A stretch of 7,615 nucleotides of DNA, from assembly GCA_021812865.1 (NCBI GenBank), contig JAKAMP010000120.1, positions 1 through 7,615 on the forward strand, given 5' to 3'. This stretch comes from Bacteroidota bacterium (lineage in GTDB: Bacteria; Bacteroidota; Bacteroidia; Bacteroidales; JAAYUG01). The position numbers were made by a program, and so were the translations under genes. The number at the start of each line of letters is the position of its first letter. Positions within the stretch are counted from its first letter, which is position 1. The notes below the pieces were generated by a model. It was not told the origin of the DNA. It did not search any database and saw only the letters and a list, made by a program, of their open reading frames with translations. Shown piece after piece: positions 5,963-7,615 of this stretch.

Positions 5963-6535
5963 ATGATCAGGGAACGCATACAAAGATCGATCGATGTAAA
6001 ACTGAAGATGGCTGCCGACGACCGTTTGATCGGGGCAATCGGGGCGGCTGCTTCGGCCATGACGGAGTGTTTCAAAAATGGCAACAGAGTGCTGTTCTGT
6101 GGCAACGGGGGAAGTGCAGCCGATGCGCAGCACCTTGCCGCTGAATTGTCAGGAAGGTTTTATTTTGACCGGCCGCCGCTACCTGCAGAAGCAGCCCATG
6201 TGAATACCTCGTTTCTTACGGCTGTGGCAAATGACTATTCTTTTGAAACCGCATATGCAAGGTATGTACAGGGCAGTTGCCATAAGGGCGATTTGCTGGT
6301 GGCGATTTCCACTTCGGGAAACTCAGAAAATATCCTCAGGGCAATCGAGGCCGCACACTCACTGGGCATGATCACAATAGGAATGACGGGTGAATCCGGA
6401 GGCAAAATGAAAGATATAGCGGATATCCTGATCAATGTGCCCTCCCAGGATACGCCGAGGATACAGGAATCACACATTCTTGCCGGGCATATCATCTGCG
6501 AACTGGTTGAGAAAGATTTATTCCAAAAAGCATGA
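5963..6535 (+). CDS. gmhA: Sedoheptulose 7-phosphate isomerase GmhA
   Basis: GmhA converts sedoheptulose 7-phosphate to D-glycero-D-manno-heptose 7-phosphate, the first step of both ADP- and GDP-heptose synthesis. It is a cytosolic, zinc-dependent, SIS-domain enzyme that works as a tetramer. The 190-residue protein has the N-terminal motif CGNGGSAADAQHLAAEL (46-62), ANDYSFE (89-95), the sugar-phosphate loop STSGNSENI (116-124) and TPRIQESHILAGH (164-176). By alignment with E. coli GmhA the zinc ligands His61, Glu65, Gln172 and His180 correspond here to His57, Glu61, Gln168 and His176, all present at a constant offset of four. Length is typical. The ATG lies 40 nt after hddA, and the stop overlaps the hddC start (ATGA at 6532-6535), which implies coupled translation. 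Confidence 0.95.
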   Translation: MIRERIQRSIDVKLKMAADDRLIGAIGAAASAMTECFKNGNRVLFCGNGGSAADAQHLAAELSGRFYFDRPPLPAEAAHVNTSFLTAVANDYSFETAYARYVQGSCHKGDLLVAISTSGNSENILRAIEAAHSLGMITIGMTGESGGKMKDIADILINVPSQDTPRIQESHILAGHIICELVEKDLFQKA

Positions 6536-7242
6536 TCCGTGAAGCAATCATATTGGCAGGCGGTTTAGGTACCAGGTTGAAAGAAACCATACCCGACATG
6601 CCCAAGCCCATGGCTCCCATCGGAGGTAAACCTTTCCTGTGGTATGTAATGGAGTATCTTCACCAATCGGGCATCCGCAAGGTGATCATGTCGGTGGGTC
6701 ATAAACACGAAACCATTGTCAGTCACTTCGGCAACCGGTATAAAGAAACAAAGATCGATTATGCCATAGAGACCGAACCACTTGGCACGGGTGGAGGCAT
6801 AAGACATGCTCTTTCCTATGTCAAGGATTCAGAGGTAGCTATTATAAACGGAGATACCTTCTTCCCCGTGCCGCTGGCGGAGATGCACGACTATCATAAA
6901 CGCACCAAAGCCCATCTCACGGTTGCTCTCAAACCTATGGAAGATTATGAACGATACGGAACTGTGGTGGTAGAAGAGGGACGGATCATCCGTTTTGAAG
7001 AAAAGAAACCCACCGAATACGGGCATATTAACGGCGGAATATATATAGCGCGCAAGCACCTTTTCAAGGACTGCCGGCTGGACCATGTATTTTCCTTCGA
7101 AAACGACTTTCTTTCAAAAGAAACACACCGGCTTCATTTCGCAGGCTACCCCTGCGACCAGTATTTCATCGATATCGGTATTCCCGAAGACTATGAGCGC
7201 GCCATGCAGGAATTGCCCCTTTGGATCCTATACGGACATTGA
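6532..7242 (+). CDS. hddC: D-glycero-alpha-D-manno-heptose 1-phosphate guanylyltransferase
   Basis: HddC joins GTP and D-glycero-alpha-D-manno-heptose 1-phosphate to form GDP-heptose and pyrophosphate, the last activation step. The 236-residue protein is a sugar nucleotidyltransferase: LAGGLGTRL (8-16) is the nucleotide-binding signature, followed by PKPMAPIGGKPFL (24-36), ETEPLGTGGGIRHAL (80-94), the metal-binding NGDTF (106-110), HINGGIYIARK (165-175) and FIDIGIPEDY (212-221). Length is normal for HddC. By fold alone it could use a different sugar 1-phosphate, since RfbA/ManC-like relatives share the motifs, but the direct coupling to gmhA and the nearby hddA favour heptose. It is the last gene of the unit; 109 bp separate it from the convergent GH3 gene. 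Confidence 0.9.
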   Translation: MIREAIILAGGLGTRLKETIPDMPKPMAPIGGKPFLWYVMEYLHQSGIRKVIMSVGHKHETIVSHFGNRYKETKIDYAIETEPLGTGGGIRHALSYVKDSEVAIINGDTFFPVPLAEMHDYHKRTKAHLTVALKPMEDYERYGTVVVEEGRIIRFEEKKPTEYGHINGGIYIARKHLFKDCRLDHVFSFENDFLSKETHRLHFAGYPCDQYFIDIGIPEDYERAMQELPLWILYGH

Positions 7243-7351
7243 CCTTCCTTGATTTTGCTGAATCATTGTTAACAGTCGCTCAAACAAAATAGGGTGGCAG
7301 GAACAGTCATTCCCTTCCCTCTGAATCACTTCATCCCACCCGGGGCAGATA

Positions 7352-7615
7352 TTATTTCACCACGCTGATTTTCCCCTTCAACCGGATATCAGCTGATGAA
7401 GCTCCCAGCAGGATCTGAACCTTATCCTTTTCAACCTCAAACTGATGATCAGCGATATTCCAATACGCCAGGTTTTCTGCTCTTAAGGGTATTTCTACCT
7501 GCCTGCTCTCGCCCGCTTTCAGGCTCACCCGTTTAAAACCCTTAAGTTCTATCTGCGGTCTGTCCACTTTTGAGTTCAGGTGTTTCACATAAAGCTGCAC
7601 CACCTCGTCGCCATT
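7352..7615 (-). CDS. GH3 beta-glucosidase-like protein, C-terminal end (partial)
   Basis: Only the last 87 residues lie in the window; the frame is open through the right edge, so the start is outside. They begin NGDEVVQLYV and continue through RPQIELKGFKRVSLKAGES and VEIPLRAENLAYWN to a final LLGASSADIRLKGKISVVK. This is the fibronectin type III-like domain found at the C-terminus of glycoside hydrolase family 3 enzymes such as beta-glucosidases and beta-xylosidases. The catalytic domains are out of view, so substrate and signal peptide cannot be judged. A GTG at 7601-7603 is an internal valine codon, not a start. The gene converges with hddC and is probably unrelated to heptose synthesis. 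Confidence 0.88.
   Translation of the reverse strand, partial: NGDEVVQLYVKHLNSKVDRPQIELKGFKRVSLKAGESRQVEIPLRAENLAYWNIADHQFEVEKDKVQILLGASSADIRLKGKISVVK

Noticed and set aside
5986..5995. Palindrome ATCGATCGAT near the gmhA start
   Set aside because: It lies within conserved-length coding sequence, is only 10 bp, and is expected by chance several times in a window this size.
7291..7320. Hairpin in the hddC/GH3 convergent gap as a terminator
   Set aside because: AGGG/CCCT and GGAA/TTCC can pair, but only as two 4-bp stems around an unequal internal loop, with no T-tract after it on either strand. A terminator is expected here but I cannot support this one.
1..7615. CRISPR array, insertion sequence, prophage or tRNA gene
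   Set aside because: No regularly spaced direct repeats, transposase or phage-like proteins, or cloverleaf-forming sequence were found by reading both strands.

Overview
The window looks like chromosomal DNA from a member of the Bacteroidota, probably Bacteroidales-like. The evidence is several genes of types typical of that phylum (a LuxC-like acyl-CoA reductase, a CCC-motif membrane protein next to a DUF2752 protein, a SATQSG-type glycosyltransferase), few Shine-Dalgarno sequences, and gene starts preceded by the Bacteroidota -7 promoter element TAnnTTTG. No mobile element, CRISPR array, rRNA or tRNA gene was seen.

Layout: 1-323 holds no gene; it has an AT-rich hairpin with a T-tract (174-210) and a promoter candidate (263-292). 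A two-gene unit for small membrane proteins follows (324-1016: DUF2752, then a CCC-motif protein). A short spacer with a perfect TAnnTTTG box and a strong GC-rich hairpin ending in TTTT (1020-1079) leads into a second unit: acyl-CoA reductase (1092-2174), miaA (2171-3067, ATGA overlap) and a Nudix hydrolase (3142-3606). After a 146-bp gap with another TAnnTTTG box comes a surface-sugar unit: a GT4-type glycosyltransferase with a TTG start (3753-4895), hddA (4900-5922), gmhA (5963-6535) and hddC (6532-7242). The last 264 bases are the C-terminal end of a convergent GH3 beta-glucosidase-like gene that runs off the right edge.

How the genes work together: GmhA, HddA and HddC are three of the four enzymes that turn sedoheptulose 7-phosphate into GDP-D-glycero-alpha-D-manno-heptose, a donor for surface glycans (S-layer, capsule or LPS O-chains in characterised bacteria). 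The phosphatase GmhB is not in the window. The adjacent glycosyltransferase is a plausible but unproven user of the product. The middle unit joins tRNA modification (MiaA) to two enzymes of unknown substrate.

Most of this is a normal conserved neighbourhood. I see no convincing new system. The best leads are the promoter-hairpin leader before the acyl-CoA reductase, the LuxC-like gene coupled to miaA, and the heptose module lacking gmhB.
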